The notes under the pieces were generated by a model. The model saw nothing but the letters and a program-made list of their open reading frames with translations, was not told the origin of the DNA and made no database searches. The position numbers and the translations under genes are program-made. Shown in pieces: positions 1 to 8,982 of a stretch of DNA of 46,745 nt. The DNA lies in assembly GCF_026162645.1 (NCBI RefSeq), contig NZ_JAOTBE010000028.1, positions 1 to 46,745 of the forward strand, written 5' to 3'. Positions within the stretch are counted from its first letter, which is position 1; each line of letters opens with the position of its first letter. The stretch comes from Paracoccus rhizosphaerae (GTDB taxonomy: Bacteria; Pseudomonadota; Alphaproteobacteria; Rhodobacterales; Rhodobacteraceae).

Positions 1-113
1 CGTGCTCCTTCAGAATGCCGATGATCTGATCTTCAGTGAACCTGCTGCGCTTCATCTCTGGTCCTATCGGTTGGGCCAGAGTCTATCTCAAACTGGACTA
101 GGCGGAGGGGGCA
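1..113 (-). mobile_element. IS3-family insertion sequence, left end (cut by window edge)
   Basis: The minus strand from position 55 to the window edge encodes MKRSRFTEDQIIGILKEH, the usual beginning of the OrfA helix-turn-helix protein of IS3-family (IS407-like) elements. Upstream of it lies a terminal sequence reading TGCCCCCTCCGCCTAGTCC from about 113 inward, typical of the inverted repeat ends of these elements. The rest of the element is outside the window. It ends inside an IS481-family transposase gene, so it is the younger insertion. The exact end and the target duplication cannot be fixed from one side. Confidence 0.85.
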
Positions 114-391
114 ACGTCAAGCATCGCTTGGCCCCACCGATGCATCCGCAAACCAATGGCATGGTCGAGCGCTTCAACGGCCGGATCGAGGACGTCCTGC
201 AAAGCCACCGCTTCCGCAGCGGCGAGGATCTTGAACAGACTATTCTTCGATATGTCCGGCTCTACAACGGCCAACTCCCCCAATCAGTGTTGAAGGGGCA
301 AACGCCCATCAACGCGCTCAAGGACTGGCAAAGGCAAAGGCCGGACATCTTCAAGAAGCGGCCGTATAATCACGCGGGATGTGACACGTAG
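114..391 (+). pseudogene. IS481-family transposase, C-terminal fragment
   Basis: The frame from about 113 to the TAG at 389-391 reads KHRLAPPMHPQTNG followed by MVERFNGRIEDVLQSH and ends after a KDWQRQRPDIF segment. This is the C-terminal part of the DDE (rve) domain of IS481-like transposases, and the E in VERFNGRIE is expected to belong to the catalytic triad. The N-terminal two thirds are missing because an IS3-family element interrupts the gene at about 113. The right end of the element runs directly into an integrase gene read on the other strand, so this IS481 copy had itself inserted into that integrase. It is inactive as it stands, unless the 5' half and a means of excision exist outside the window. 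Confidence 0.85.
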
Positions 392-2018
392 TGCCTAAAG
401 GAATGAAATCTCCTCTCCCCCGCAATCGATCCAAGTTGCTTGTCCAGCATGTTTCTGAAGTTGTAATGGATATGGTCACCTAAATTTGCCAACCCCGATT
501 TTCGTTTGAGTTCGGGGAAAATCCTGCCTGTTTTTATCTTATTGACATGATCCAGAAGGCCAAGTTCGATCAGATGCTCGTGGATGGGCACTTTCCTTTT
601 TGACTGCGCGTTCTTCAGTCGGCGAACCTCGGTGAAGGTGAAGTTGAACGCCCAGATCTCGTCTTCCCTCAGAATGTCCGATTTTTGAAGCCCGGCTATC
701 TCTTCGCGACGGGCACCCGTATAGGCCGCGATCAGAGGGATCCAGTAGAGTCCATCTCTGATAAACATTTTTCCCGGGGTCGTGCGACGTGCCGCACTTT
801 GGCATCCGGACCAGATCGATCCGGTGAAGAGCTTGCGAATCTCTAGGCGGTCGAACGGGGTCACTTTCTCCTGGTCATCTTGAGCGTCGCGTTCCCGAAG
901 ATCCTTGATCTCGATCACTTCCTTCAGTGTGATTCCTTCCGCCTTTGCATGCGTAACGAACCGCTTGATAAACCCGATGTTTCTGTTCACGGTCGCGGGC
1001 GCCAAGCCGACTTTTGTGGACTTTTTTGCTGCCGCTGCGATGATGTCGGCCAGCGGCATTGTCTTTTCCTTAGCACTCTTTCGATAGGTTGGAGGCAGTT
1101 GCGACATCGTGTTGCAGAAGACAGCGATGTCCGACTGCTTCAGGTGCCTGATATCGGTGACGCCGGTCGACTCGACCAGAAGCGCGGCAGTGTTTCGGAT
1201 CTGGTAAGCCGTCTTTTCCGTGGCACGCTCAGGGGTCGCCATCCTTTGCGCCAAGCGTCCTGCAACGGCCACGATGGCAGGATCGAACGGTGGCTCGACC
1301 TCCCGGTCCGCCGTAACCGTTCGCGCAATTGAGGCAGAGCCACCCCGTGCGAGGGCGTCCGCAACCTCCATCGCCTCGAAGAAGGCCGGGTCACGACGCT
1401 GAGACGCAGTCAGGTAGGCTGCCGCGCGACCGCGAAGATAGATGGTCCGGGCATCGATGAACCTGTGGCGCTTGCGGAGGTTTCGCCGGTAATTGCGGTG
1501 ATAGTGTCTTGGATCTTGCGCTCCACCGCGGCACTGAACACTTCACCGGCTGCCTGCGCAAGGTAGTCCTCGATCTGTTCGAACGCGGTTTCCGGCACAC
1601 CCTCCGAGATCAGTTCGTTCTTTTCTTCGTGCCCCAACTCGGCACTGACGCCGTCGCGTGCCAGCAGCCTGAGCGCATGGCCCATAGCACGGTCCGCGTC
1701 GGCGTTCTTTCGTGCATAGCCCTTCTCATGACTATCCGCCTGCGCCCGTTTGCGGCGTTCGATCCGAGCGATCTCGTCCTGGACGACCTGCTCCAGCCAT
1801 TGTCTGGCCGCCTCCTTGGAAAGTCCGTCCAGTGCCATTGCCTCAAAGACCTCGTCGCTTTCATGCGTCAGGATGCCCGCGAGGCGCCGTGCGGTTGCCG
1901 GGCAGGTTGTTCTCAAACTGACCTGAAGGTGAAGGCTTTCGCAACCGACACGTGTAGGTATCCGGCCTCGCCACGTATAGATGGCAGCTTGGCGAAAGAC
2001 GAAGTTGGCAATGCCCAT
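392..2018 (-). pseudogene. Tyrosine-type site-specific integrase, frameshifted and truncated by an IS
   Basis: Two minus-strand reading frames form one integrase. The N-terminal part starts with ATG at 2018 (MGIANFVFRQAAIYTWRGR, a typical N-terminal segment of alphaproteobacterial phage-type integrases). It runs to about 1470-1500, where a frameshift moves coding into the frame that reads RHRFIDARTIYLRGR and continues through the catalytic domain. The first catalytic Arg (AYTGARREEIAGL) and the H-x-x-R box (FHSFRHYV) are present. Immediately after this box an IS481-family element interrupts the gene, so the second His/Trp and the nucleophilic Tyr are lost. The start codon lies 115 bp from the 3' end of tRNA-Gln, so this was probably the integrase of an island inserted in that tRNA and extending to the left. 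Two independent lesions make it nonfunctional. Confidence 0.85.
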
Positions 2019-2133
2019 TCTAGGCCCTCAAAGCTGGGGCGCGGTGGGTCTGGAGGACAGGCATGGAGGACACTGCCCTCCGTAGCCACCTGACGATGAC
2101 TAACTGCTTATCTCTCCAATACTTAAGTGATCT

Positions 2134-2208
2134 TGGCTGGGGCGGTAGGATTCGAACCTACGGTACACGGTACCAAAAACCGATGCCTTACCACTTGGCC
2201 ACGCCCCA
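2134..2208 (-). tRNA. tRNA-Gln (anticodon TTG)
   Basis: The minus strand folds into a cloverleaf. The acceptor stem TGGGGCG pairs with CGCCCCA, followed by discriminator G and an encoded CCA. The T arm contains GGTTCGAATCC and the anticodon loop is TTTTGGT with anticodon TTG. One U-U mismatch lies at the base of the anticodon stem. The gene reads towards the disrupted integrase pseudogene, so it was likely the attachment site of that island. Confidence 0.95.
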
Positions 2209-2302
2209 ACTGTGGAGCGTGATTACCCAAGGCCGCCGGAGGGTGCAAGTCGAAAATTCTGGAAATCTTGCCCATTTATCTGGCGGCAGGTAAGCGGCGG
2301 CC

Positions 2303-3478
2303 ATGGAGCATGTAGACCTTTTGATTTTGGGTGCGGGCGCAGCGGGTCTGTTCTGCGCGGGTTCGGCTGTGGCGCCGGGGCGGCGGGTCCTCGTGGTGGA
2401 TCATGCCTTGAAACCGGGCGAGAAGATCAGGATCTCGGGCGGGGGGCGGTGCAACTTCACCAACCTCGCGACCGCGCCGAATCGCTTTCTGTCCTTAAAC
2501 CCGCGCTTTGCCTCCAGCGCTCTGGCGCGGTACAGGCCCGAGGCGTTTCTAGGGCTCGTGGATCGCGCAGGGATTGCCTGGCATGAGAAGACGCAGGGTC
2601 AGCTTTTCTGCGACGGGCGCGCGACGCAGATCACCGACATGCTGCTGGACCGCATGACGGGGGCCGAGTTGCGAATGGGCACCGCAGTCGGCGATGTGGC
2701 GCATCAAGCCGACCGCTTCATGGTCGAGACCTCGAGCGGTCCGATCAGCGCGGCGCGGCTTGTCGTGGCCACGGGGGGGAAGTCGATCCCGAAGATCGGG
2801 GCGACGGGCCGGGCCTATGATCTTGCGCGGCAGTTCGGGCTGCGCATGGTCGAACCCAAGCCTGCCCTGGTGCCGTTGACCTTTGCGGAACAGGAACTGG
2901 CGCTCTGTCGGCCACTGGCGGGCGTGTCCGTCGAGGCGGAAATCGCGCATGGCGGTGGGCGCTTCAGGGATGCGCTCCTGTTCACGCATCGCGGTCTCAG
3001 CGGGCCGGTGATCCTGCAGATCTCCAGCTTCTGGCAGCCGGGGGAGGAGCTTCGGATCGATCTTGCGCCCGGTTGCGACGTGGCGTCGGCGCTCAAGGCG
3101 GCGCGTGGCAGCGGCGGACGGACCGCGGTGGCGACGGCCCTGGCGCAGATCTTGCCTGATCGGCTGGCGCAGTCCATCGCCGCCGAGCTTGGTCTGGCGC
3201 AGGCGCGGCTGGCCGATCAGCCGAACGCGCGGCTGGAGGCTGTAGGGGCAAGGGTCAACCGCTGGCAGGTCCGGCCGGTCGGTACCGAGGGGTACCGCAC
3301 GGCCGAGGTGACCCTGGGGGGCATTGACACCCGTGACCTCGACTCGCGCACGATGCAGGCGCGGAACATGCCGAACCTGTTCTTTATTGGCGAATGCGTC
3401 GACGTGACGGGCTGGCTGGGGGGCTATAATTTCCAATGGGCCTGGGCGTCTGCTGACGCGGCGGGGCGCGCCGCCTAG
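2303..3478 (+). CDS. HI0933/YhiN-family FAD-dependent flavoprotein
   Basis: A 391-residue protein of the HI0933 (YhiN) family of NAD(P)/FAD-dependent oxidoreductases. The N-terminal Rossmann fold shows the dinucleotide motif LILGAGAAGLFCA (residues 7-19), then the family hallmark KIRISGGGRCNFTN (about 42-55). Near the C-terminus is the FIGECVDVTGWLGGYNFQWA motif, which binds the flavin. Length and motifs fit a complete protein. The physiological substrate of this family is not established. The stop codon overlaps that of the convergent mechanosensitive channel gene by 4 nt (CTAG). No operon partner is seen; tRNA-Gln lies just upstream on the other strand. Confidence 0.93.
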   Translation: MEHVDLLILGAGAAGLFCAGSAVAPGRRVLVVDHALKPGEKIRISGGGRCNFTNLATAPNRFLSLNPRFASSALARYRPEAFLGLVDRAGIAWHEKTQGQLFCDGRATQITDMLLDRMTGAELRMGTAVGDVAHQADRFMVETSSGPISAARLVVATGGKSIPKIGATGRAYDLARQFGLRMVEPKPALVPLTFAEQELALCRPLAGVSVEAEIAHGGGRFRDALLFTHRGLSGPVILQISSFWQPGEELRIDLAPGCDVASALKAARGSGGRTAVATALAQILPDRLAQSIAAELGLAQARLADQPNARLEAVGARVNRWQVRPVGTEGYRTAEVTLGGIDTRDLDSRTMQARNMPNLFFIGECVDVTGWLGGYNFQWAWASADAAGRAA

Positions 3479-4770
3479 CGGGCGCCGGGGCTGAGCAGGT
3501 CGCGGCCGTCGTCGACACGCTCACGCTCGACCATTTCCTCGAAGGCGGCGTCGGGGCCAAGTTCCGACAGGCGCCGGTCCACCGGCTGCGCAGGCCGCAG
3601 CGGAGGGCGCGTGTCCGCCGATTGCTCCAACTGGATGCGGTGAACGGGCTCGGGCGGCAAATAGCCCTGCGAATCGAAGGCATAGCGCAGCAGGCGGAAC
3701 GCCTCGCCACGCGCCAGGTCAAAGTCGGTGCCATCCTGCGATACCCATCCGCCAGCACGGATCACGACATGTTCCGGCCCGGATGCGTCCAGCCAGGCCA
3801 CGGGTTCCGGGCGCGGCAGCACGAACGGCATGCCTGCTAGCGTCTTCAGCGCCAAGTCGCGCGCGGGACCCGGATCGGCAGCCGGATCGATGGCCAGATC
3901 CACCATGAACCGTCGTTCAGGATTGCGGGTGAAGTTCGTCAGGACGGCCTTGTAGATGATCTGGTTGGGAATGCGGATGTGGTTGCCGTCCAGCGTCAGC
4001 AACGTGGTTCCGCGGCTGGTCAACCGGATTACCCGGCCGCGCATGCCAGCAACCTCGATCAGGTCGTTAGGGCTGAACGGCTGGCGCAGGGACAGCAGCA
4101 TCGTCGCAACGAAACCCTCAATCGTGTCGCGCGCTGCGAAGGACAGCGACAGGCCGAAGATGCCTGCCGCACCCAGCAGAGTCCCCAGCAGAGCCCGCGC
4201 CCCCATCAGGTCCAGCGCGACCACCAGCGCGATGATCCAGGCGCAAAGGCGGATCGCCTGCGCCAGAAAGCCCGCGATGAACGGGTTCGGGGCAATGCCA
4301 GACAGCACCCGCTGCCGCCGAGAGATCCAGCCGCCCAGCAGCACGATCAGCGCGCCGACCGCCAGACCCAGGACCATGAATGGCAGGCCCGCGATCACCT
4401 GCGTCAGGCGCACCCGAAAGCGTTCGCGCACGGAATCGAGCCGCGTGCCGAGGTCGGTGGAGAGCCGGACATTGTCTTCGACCGCGACGACGCCGTCGAC
4501 CCGGTTGATCAGCCCGAGCAGCCGGTCGATCGTCTCCTGCTCGGTTACCTCACCGGTCAGGGTGACGACGCCGGCGTCGACCTGGACGCGCAGCCCGTCG
4601 AAATCGGGCAGCTGCGCCAGGATGCTGGAGATGCGGCTGAGGATCGCCAGATCCGAGGCGCTGTCGCTGCCGACGGGAATGGTGCCCGTCGGCGTCTCGG
4701 CCGGGGCGACCTGCTGTGCCGCCGCCGGCGTCAGGGCCAGCAGGAAGATCAGCAGAAATGCCCGGATCAT
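3475..4770 (-). CDS. Small-conductance mechanosensitive channel (MscS family) with N-terminal BON domain
   Basis: A 431-residue inner-membrane protein. Residues 1-18 form a signal peptide (MIRAFLLIFLLALTPAAA). Residues about 40-105 form a BON-like domain (LRVQVDAGVVTLTGEV, INRVDGVVAVEDNV) expected in the periplasm. Three or four hydrophobic segments follow, including a pore-type helix with LLGAAGIFGLSLSFAARDTIEGF, and then the MscS beta domain (NDLIEVAGMRGRV, TTLLTLDGNHIRIPNQ). Channels of this family open under membrane tension and release solutes on osmotic downshock. The start codon overlaps the kdsA stop by 4 nt, so it is the last gene of the kpsT-kpsE-kdsA-mscS operon. Its own stop overlaps the convergent flavoprotein gene. 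Confidence 0.92.
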   Translation of the reverse strand: MIRAFLLIFLLALTPAAAQQVAPAETPTGTIPVGSDSASDLAILSRISSILAQLPDFDGLRVQVDAGVVTLTGEVTEQETIDRLLGLINRVDGVVAVEDNVRLSTDLGTRLDSVRERFRVRLTQVIAGLPFMVLGLAVGALIVLLGGWISRRQRVLSGIAPNPFIAGFLAQAIRLCAWIIALVVALDLMGARALLGTLLGAAGIFGLSLSFAARDTIEGFVATMLLSLRQPFSPNDLIEVAGMRGRVIRLTSRGTTLLTLDGNHIRIPNQIIYKAVLTNFTRNPERRFMVDLAIDPAADPGPARDLALKTLAGMPFVLPRPEPVAWLDASGPEHVVIRAGGWVSQDGTDFDLARGEAFRLLRYAFDSQGYLPPEPVHRIQLEQSADTRPPLRPAQPVDRRLSELGPDAAFEEMVERERVDDGRDLLSPGAR

Positions 4771-5609
4771 GCCGGCAGAGGGTCCGCCTTCGCCAGCGCG
4801 TCGAAGCGCATGAGAGAGGCGACGAGGTCGCCCATCCGTGCCAGCGGGATCATGTTCGGCCCGTCTGACGGCGCGCGGTCGGGATCCTCGTGCGTCTCGA
4901 TGAAGACGCCCGCCACGCCAAGCGAAACGGCGGCACGGGCCATGACGGGCGCGAATTCGCGCTGGCCGCCCGAGCTTCCGCCCTGGCCGCCGGGCTGCTG
5001 CACCGAATGGGTGGCGTCCATGATCACCGGATAGCCGGTGCGGGACATGATCGGCAGGGACCGCATGTCCGCCACCAGCGTATTATAGCCGAAGCTGGCC
5101 CCACGTTCGGTCAGCAGGATATTGTCGTTACCGGTCGAGGCCACCTTGTCAGCGACGTTCGGCATGTCCCAAGGCGCCAGGAACTGGCCCTTCTTGATGT
5201 TGACGACCGCCCCCGTCCGCCCGGCGGCCAGAAGCAGATCGGTCTGGCGGCAGAGGAAGGCTGGGATCTGGATGATGTCCACGACCTCGGCCGCGCGGAC
5301 CGCCTGTTCGGCATCGTGGATGTCGGTCAGCACCGGGCATCCGATCCGGTCGCGGACGGAGGCCAGGATCTGCAGCCCCTCGTCGATGCCCAACCCGCGC
5401 CGCCCCGACAAAGACGTCCGGTTCGCCTTGTCGTAGCTGGCCTTGAAGACGAAGCCGGCGCCAGCAGCCCGACATGCCTCTGCCATCGTTTTGGCAATCA
5501 TCAGGGCGTGGTCCAGCGATTCCAGCTGGCAGGGGCCCGCGATCACGGTCAGCGGCAGATCGTTGCCGCAGGTCAGCGGGCCGAGTGCGATGTGCTTGTG
5601 ATGCGTCAT
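4767..5609 (-). CDS. kdsA: 3-deoxy-8-phosphooctulonate synthase (KDO-8-P synthase)
   Basis: A 280-residue cytoplasmic enzyme of full family length that condenses phosphoenolpyruvate with arabinose 5-phosphate to give KDO-8-phosphate. KDO is used in lipid A-core and in the linker of group 2-type capsules. Family motifs are clear: FKASYDKANRTS, LTDIHD, QIPAFLCRQTDLL, NIKKGQFLAPWDM and the TERGASFGYNTLV region. The N-terminal IAGPCQLES carries Cys where the Escherichia coli enzyme has Asn, which is the signature of the metal-dependent class. The gene overlaps kpsE upstream and the mscS gene downstream by 4 nt each. The position behind capsule-export genes suggests KDO supply for capsule as well as lipopolysaccharide. 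Confidence 0.97.
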   Translation of the reverse strand: MTHHKHIALGPLTCGNDLPLTVIAGPCQLESLDHALMIAKTMAEACRAAGAGFVFKASYDKANRTSLSGRRGLGIDEGLQILASVRDRIGCPVLTDIHDAEQAVRAAEVVDIIQIPAFLCRQTDLLLAAGRTGAVVNIKKGQFLAPWDMPNVADKVASTGNDNILLTERGASFGYNTLVADMRSLPIMSRTGYPVIMDATHSVQQPGGQGGSSGGQREFAPVMARAAVSLGVAGVFIETHEDPDRAPSDGPNMIPLARMGDLVASLMRFDALAKADPLPA

Positions 5610-7378
5610 GTCGAAACCTGTTCGCGAAGGATGGAGGCCGTCAGCGACAGCATCAGGTAGATACCCGAAAAGATGAGGAATGCCACCAGGGTGTTCTGGA
5701 ACGCCTTGGGGTAGGTCGCCTCGTCCGGCGGGATCGGGGCGATCGACATCGACAGATAGCGGACCTGCTTGTTCGCCTCGATCCGCGCAGCCTCCATCTG
5801 CGCGGCGGCGGCGGACAGCAGTTCCTGCCGCGTCAGCAACTCGCTTTCGGCGATGCGCAGCTCTCCGGTGATGGCCGCGAGGGAGCTTCGGTTTTCGGTC
5901 CCCTCGGTCAAGTTCTCGCGCGTGTCGGCGATGATCTTCCGCAGGCGGGAAATATCGCCGCGAACTGCCTCGACACGGCTTTCGAGCGGTTGAGGATTCG
6001 CCAGCAACTGCCCGAGTTCCAATTGCTTTTCGGTCAACTGTGCTTCCAGCTGCGCGACCTGTCCCATGACGACCGACGTTTCTGCGGCCGGGTCCAGAAC
6101 CCCCAGTCTTTGTTGCAGGTCCTGGACGCGGTTCTGCGCGGCCAGCATCTTGTCCTCGGCATCCTGATACGTCTCGCGCGCGCCATCCATCTGGTCGGAA
6201 CGCAGGCGCGAGGTCAGGTCGTCGACCAGTTCCTCGGCATAGGAGATCAGCGCCCGGGAGAAAGCCTCGCTCAGCAGCGGATCGGGCGCGATCACTTCCA
6301 TGTTCAGCATGCCCTCGGTCGGGTCATAGCCAATCTCGACCAGGTTCTTGTAGAGCGAGAAGGCGTCCTCCATCGTCGCATCCGGCTGAAGACGAGTGAT
6401 GGGGTCGATATCGGGGTCTTGGAAGGCTTCGCGGAAGCCCAGGTCCTCATCCAGGCGCAGCATCGCGGCGCGCGAGGTCAGATAGCTCTGGACGGCGACG
6501 GCGTCGGTGTTGGCCGCCATGGCCGACAGGCCGGGCATGGACCCCAATCCACCGCCGCCGCCTTCGGCAGACTGGATCTGGAACTGTGAAAACGTGGCGT
6601 AAAGCGGCGTCGCATACCGGAAGTAATAGATCCCCACCGCGATCGTCGGGATGATGACGAAGACCAGAACGCGCGCCGCCAGCATGGTCAGCCGGCGGCG
6701 GCGGCGGCGGGCCAGGTCGCGCTGGATGCGGAAGATCTCGGCCGCGCGCTTTTCCTCGGTCAGATCTTCGCGCGAGGGGAGGGCAGGGCGCTTGGCCGGG
6801 GCGGTCTCGGGCACGACCGAAGGGACTGGCGGCTGGCGGATCGCAGGCGGATTGACCGCCGGCGCGGCCTGCGCGCGGCTGCCTGCTGACGACAGGATGC
6901 TGCCGACCGCGCTGCGGTGCGACGGGTCGATGCCGCGTTCCCGCAGCCGCAGCACGGCCTCTTCGCCCGACGCGACCTCGATCTGGTGCAGGGCCGCGAT
7001 CCGGCGGGCAATGCGCAACTGCCGCTCTGTCAGCTTTTCGGCGCGAATTGCCCCCAGCCGCTTTTCAAGGTCGGCGTCGGGTGCCCCGTCCGCGGCGGCG
7101 GTGTCGGGCTCAGGACGGTTCAGGCTGAAATCGCCGAAGCCGTCATCCGTCGGTTGCGTCGCCGTCAGGCGTCCCAGCCGCTGTGCGTCCTGATCCTGCG
7201 GTGCGGGCTGGGCCTGCGGTGCGTCCTGATCCTGCGGGGCGGGCTGCGCCTGCGCTTCCTTGCGGACAACCTCCAGCCGGGGGGAGGGCGCCTGACCTCC
7301 GGACGGGGGGGCGCCGCCCGCGCGCACGGATTCGGCGGTCGAGGCGTGGTAGCGGCGCGTCTTAGGAGGTGTAGTCAT
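5606..7378 (-). CDS. kpsE: Capsule polysaccharide export inner-membrane protein, KpsE/CtrB/RkpR-like
   Basis: The product is a predicted 590-residue membrane-anchored polysaccharide co-polymerase-type protein. Residues 1 to about 205 form a long cytoplasmic, Pro/Gln/Ala-rich extension that includes a duplicated 12-residue unit (PAPQDQDA...). A transmembrane helix follows (VLVFVIIPTIAVGIYYF). Next comes a large periplasmic domain with long coiled-coil helices (ARETYQDAEDKMLAAQNRV, QLEAQLTEKQLELGQLL), and a second transmembrane helix lies near the C-terminus (TLVAFLIFSGIYLML). KpsE-type proteins link the inner-membrane ABC exporter to the outer-membrane KpsD-type channel. I chose the ATG at 7378 (MTTPPKTRRYHAS). 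It overlaps the end of kpsT by 17 nt, whereas upstream codons in this frame lie inside kpsT and look non-coding. The stop overlaps kdsA by 4 nt. The N-terminal extension is longer than in E. coli KpsE. Confidence 0.85.
   Translation of the reverse strand: MTTPPKTRRYHASTAESVRAGGAPPSGGQAPSPRLEVVRKEAQAQPAPQDQDAPQAQPAPQDQDAQRLGRLTATQPTDDGFGDFSLNRPEPDTAAADGAPDADLEKRLGAIRAEKLTERQLRIARRIAALHQIEVASGEEAVLRLRERGIDPSHRSAVGSILSSAGSRAQAAPAVNPPAIRQPPVPSVVPETAPAKRPALPSREDLTEEKRAAEIFRIQRDLARRRRRRLTMLAARVLVFVIIPTIAVGIYYFRYATPLYATFSQFQIQSAEGGGGGLGSMPGLSAMAANTDAVAVQSYLTSRAAMLRLDEDLGFREAFQDPDIDPITRLQPDATMEDAFSLYKNLVEIGYDPTEGMLNMEVIAPDPLLSEAFSRALISYAEELVDDLTSRLRSDQMDGARETYQDAEDKMLAAQNRVQDLQQRLGVLDPAAETSVVMGQVAQLEAQLTEKQLELGQLLANPQPLESRVEAVRGDISRLRKIIADTRENLTEGTENRSSLAAITGELRIAESELLTRQELLSAAAAQMEAARIEANKQVRYLSMSIAPIPPDEATYPKAFQNTLVAFLIFSGIYLMLSLTASILREQVST
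7183..7254 (-). repeat. Two tandem 36-bp units inside kpsE
   Basis: Positions 7183-7218 and 7219-7254 are head-to-tail copies with about two mismatches, in frame with kpsE. They encode a repeated Asp-Gln-Asp-Ala/Gln-Ala-Gln-Pro-Ala-Pro-Gln unit in the disordered cytoplasmic segment. The in-frame length means copy-number change would alter linker length without breaking the gene. Confidence 0.85.
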
Positions 7379-8015
7379 AGTACTGCTTGGCCTCGTCCAG
7401 GGTCTCGAACATATAGAGCCTGCCGTCCCGCAGGATCGCCGCCCGATTGCAGAATTTCTCGATCGTGCTGGGCTGGTGGGACACAACCACGACAGTGGCC
7501 GTCTTCAGCCGGTCGAACAGCACGCGGCCCGCCTTGCGGTTGAATTCGACATCCGTTGTCTGGGGCATCCCCTCGTCGATCAGGTAGATGTCGAAATCCA
7601 GCGCCAGCAGCAGCGCGAAGTTGAAGCGCTGCCGCATGCCGCTGGAATAGGTGCCGACCGGCATGTCGAAATATTCGTGAATGTCGCACAGCCAGCGCGT
7701 GAAGGCCGACACGTAGTCCGGATCCAGCCCATAGATGCGCGCGATGTAGCGCGCGTTCTCGTTCGCGCTGTGGCGGTTCACCAGCCCGCCCATGAAGCCC
7801 AGGGGAAACGAGATGCGGCAGTCGCGCCGGATCTTGCCCTCATCCGGTTTTTCCAGCCCGCACATCATGTTGACAAGCGTCGTCTTGCCGGTGCCGTTCG
7901 GAGCAAGGATGCCGAGGGAATTCCCCACTTCGACCCGGAACGAGGCCTGGTCCAAGATGATCTTATGCTGCTTGCCGGTCCAGAACGACTTCGAGACGCT
8001 ATCGAATTCCAGCAT
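7362..8015 (-). CDS. kpsT: Capsule polysaccharide exporter ATP-binding protein, KpsT-like
   Basis: A 217-residue ABC-type ATPase of the capsule/O-antigen exporter group, which energises polysaccharide export through a KpsM-type permease. Visible motifs are a slightly unusual Walker A (APNGTGKTTL), the signature region (GTYSSGMRQRF), Walker B (FDIYLIDEG) and the switch His (VVSHQPS). The protein is short, as usual for KpsT. I chose ATG at 8015 (MLEFDSVSKSFW), which fits the family start. An in-frame ATG at 8078 would add 21 atypical residues. It is the first gene of the kpsT-kpsE-kdsA-mscS transcription unit. No kpsM permease gene is adjacent, so the partner must be elsewhere. Confidence 0.88.
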   Translation of the reverse strand: MLEFDSVSKSFWTGKQHKIILDQASFRVEVGNSLGILAPNGTGKTTLVNMMCGLEKPDEGKIRRDCRISFPLGFMGGLVNRHSANENARYIARIYGLDPDYVSAFTRWLCDIHEYFDMPVGTYSSGMRQRFNFALLLALDFDIYLIDEGMPQTTDVEFNRKAGRVLFDRLKTATVVVVSHQPSTIEKFCNRAAILRDGRLYMFETLDEAKQYYDYTS

Positions 8016-8266
8016 GGCGGTGATGAACCAATTGAGAGGGCACGGGCCGCGCCATGCACGGTGCCTGAGAGACGACACAACTTTAAGCTGCCAGGGCGGC
8101 GCTGTCCAGTAACTGCATGGGACCGCAGATCCGGTCGAAGGACCAGCACGATCTGATGCAAGTTTGCATCGAATCCCCGGCGTCCATGCCGTCGAATCGC
8201 GGGCCTGTGGTTGACCAGCCGCAGCCGCCGCTTGCCTTCGCGCCCGGCCTGCCTATCTGGCACAGC

Positions 8267-8854
8267 ATGGATGACCTGATGACCCAGATCGAGGCCTGTC
8301 GCCTTTGCGCCGACAGGTTTGCCGCAACCTGCACGCGGCACGCGCCGCGGCCCGTGGTGTGGTTCGACCCCGCGGCCAGGCTGCTGGTGGCCAGCCAGGC
8401 GCCGGGCCTGCGGGTCCATGAGGCCGGCATCCCGTTCTGGGATCGGTCCGGCGACCGGCTGAGGGCTTGGCTGGGGCTGGACAAGGCCAGCTTCTATGAC
8501 CGCAGCCGCGTGGCGATCCTGCCCACCAGCTTCTGCTTTCCGGGCTATGACGCGAAGGGCAGCGACCTGCCGCCGCCGGCGCTCTGCGCGGCCACCTGGC
8601 ACAGTCGCGCCATGGCGACTATGCCGAACCTGCGGCTGAAGCTGCTGATCGGGGGGCATGCGCAGCGGTGGCACCTGGGCGACCGGCGCCCCGTAACCCA
8701 GATCGTGCAGTCCTGGCGCGACGCCCCCGACGGCGTCGTCCCGCTGCCCCATCCGTCCTGGCGCAATACCGCCTGGCTGAAGAAGAACCCTTGGTTCGAG
8801 GCCGAGCTTGTGCCCCACCTTCAGGCCCGCGTCAGGCAGGTCCTTCAGGACTGA
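8267..8854 (+). CDS. Uracil-DNA glycosylase superfamily protein
   Basis: A protein of about 195 residues of the UDG-superfamily fold found as single-copy genes in many proteobacteria (often annotated as uracil-DNA glycosylase family protein). It begins MDDLMTQIEACRLCADRF, has a region LLVASQAPGLRVHEAGIPFWDRSGDRLRAWL that resembles the GxxPG-type motif A, and ends with the motif-B-like LPHPSWRNTAWLKKNPWFE. Catalytic activity on uracil is inferred from fold similarity only. I prefer the ATG at 8267 because the family start matches there. An in-frame ATG at 8117 would add 50 residues of low similarity. The 251 bp between it and kpsT on the other strand should contain both divergent promoters; I see no clear boxes. 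Confidence 0.8.
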   Translation: MDDLMTQIEACRLCADRFAATCTRHAPRPVVWFDPAARLLVASQAPGLRVHEAGIPFWDRSGDRLRAWLGLDKASFYDRSRVAILPTSFCFPGYDAKGSDLPPPALCAATWHSRAMATMPNLRLKLLIGGHAQRWHLGDRRPVTQIVQSWRDAPDGVVPLPHPSWRNTAWLKKNPWFEAELVPHLQARVRQVLQD

Positions 8855-8982
8855 TTTGCACGCACGGCTGCGCAGTCTGCATCAAGGGGTTGTCGAAGCG
8901 GCAAACTTCGCAGACCATTAACGCATCTGTGATGGCGGGTTGCGTCCTGCCCCGCCACGTGACGAATCAGAGGAGAAGCCGC

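Noticed and set aside
8668..8982. Upstream extension of the TAXI receptor gene by 105 residues
   Set aside because: It overlaps the UDG-family gene and lacks a signal peptide. The ATG at 8983 has a ribosome site and is followed by a clear signal peptide.
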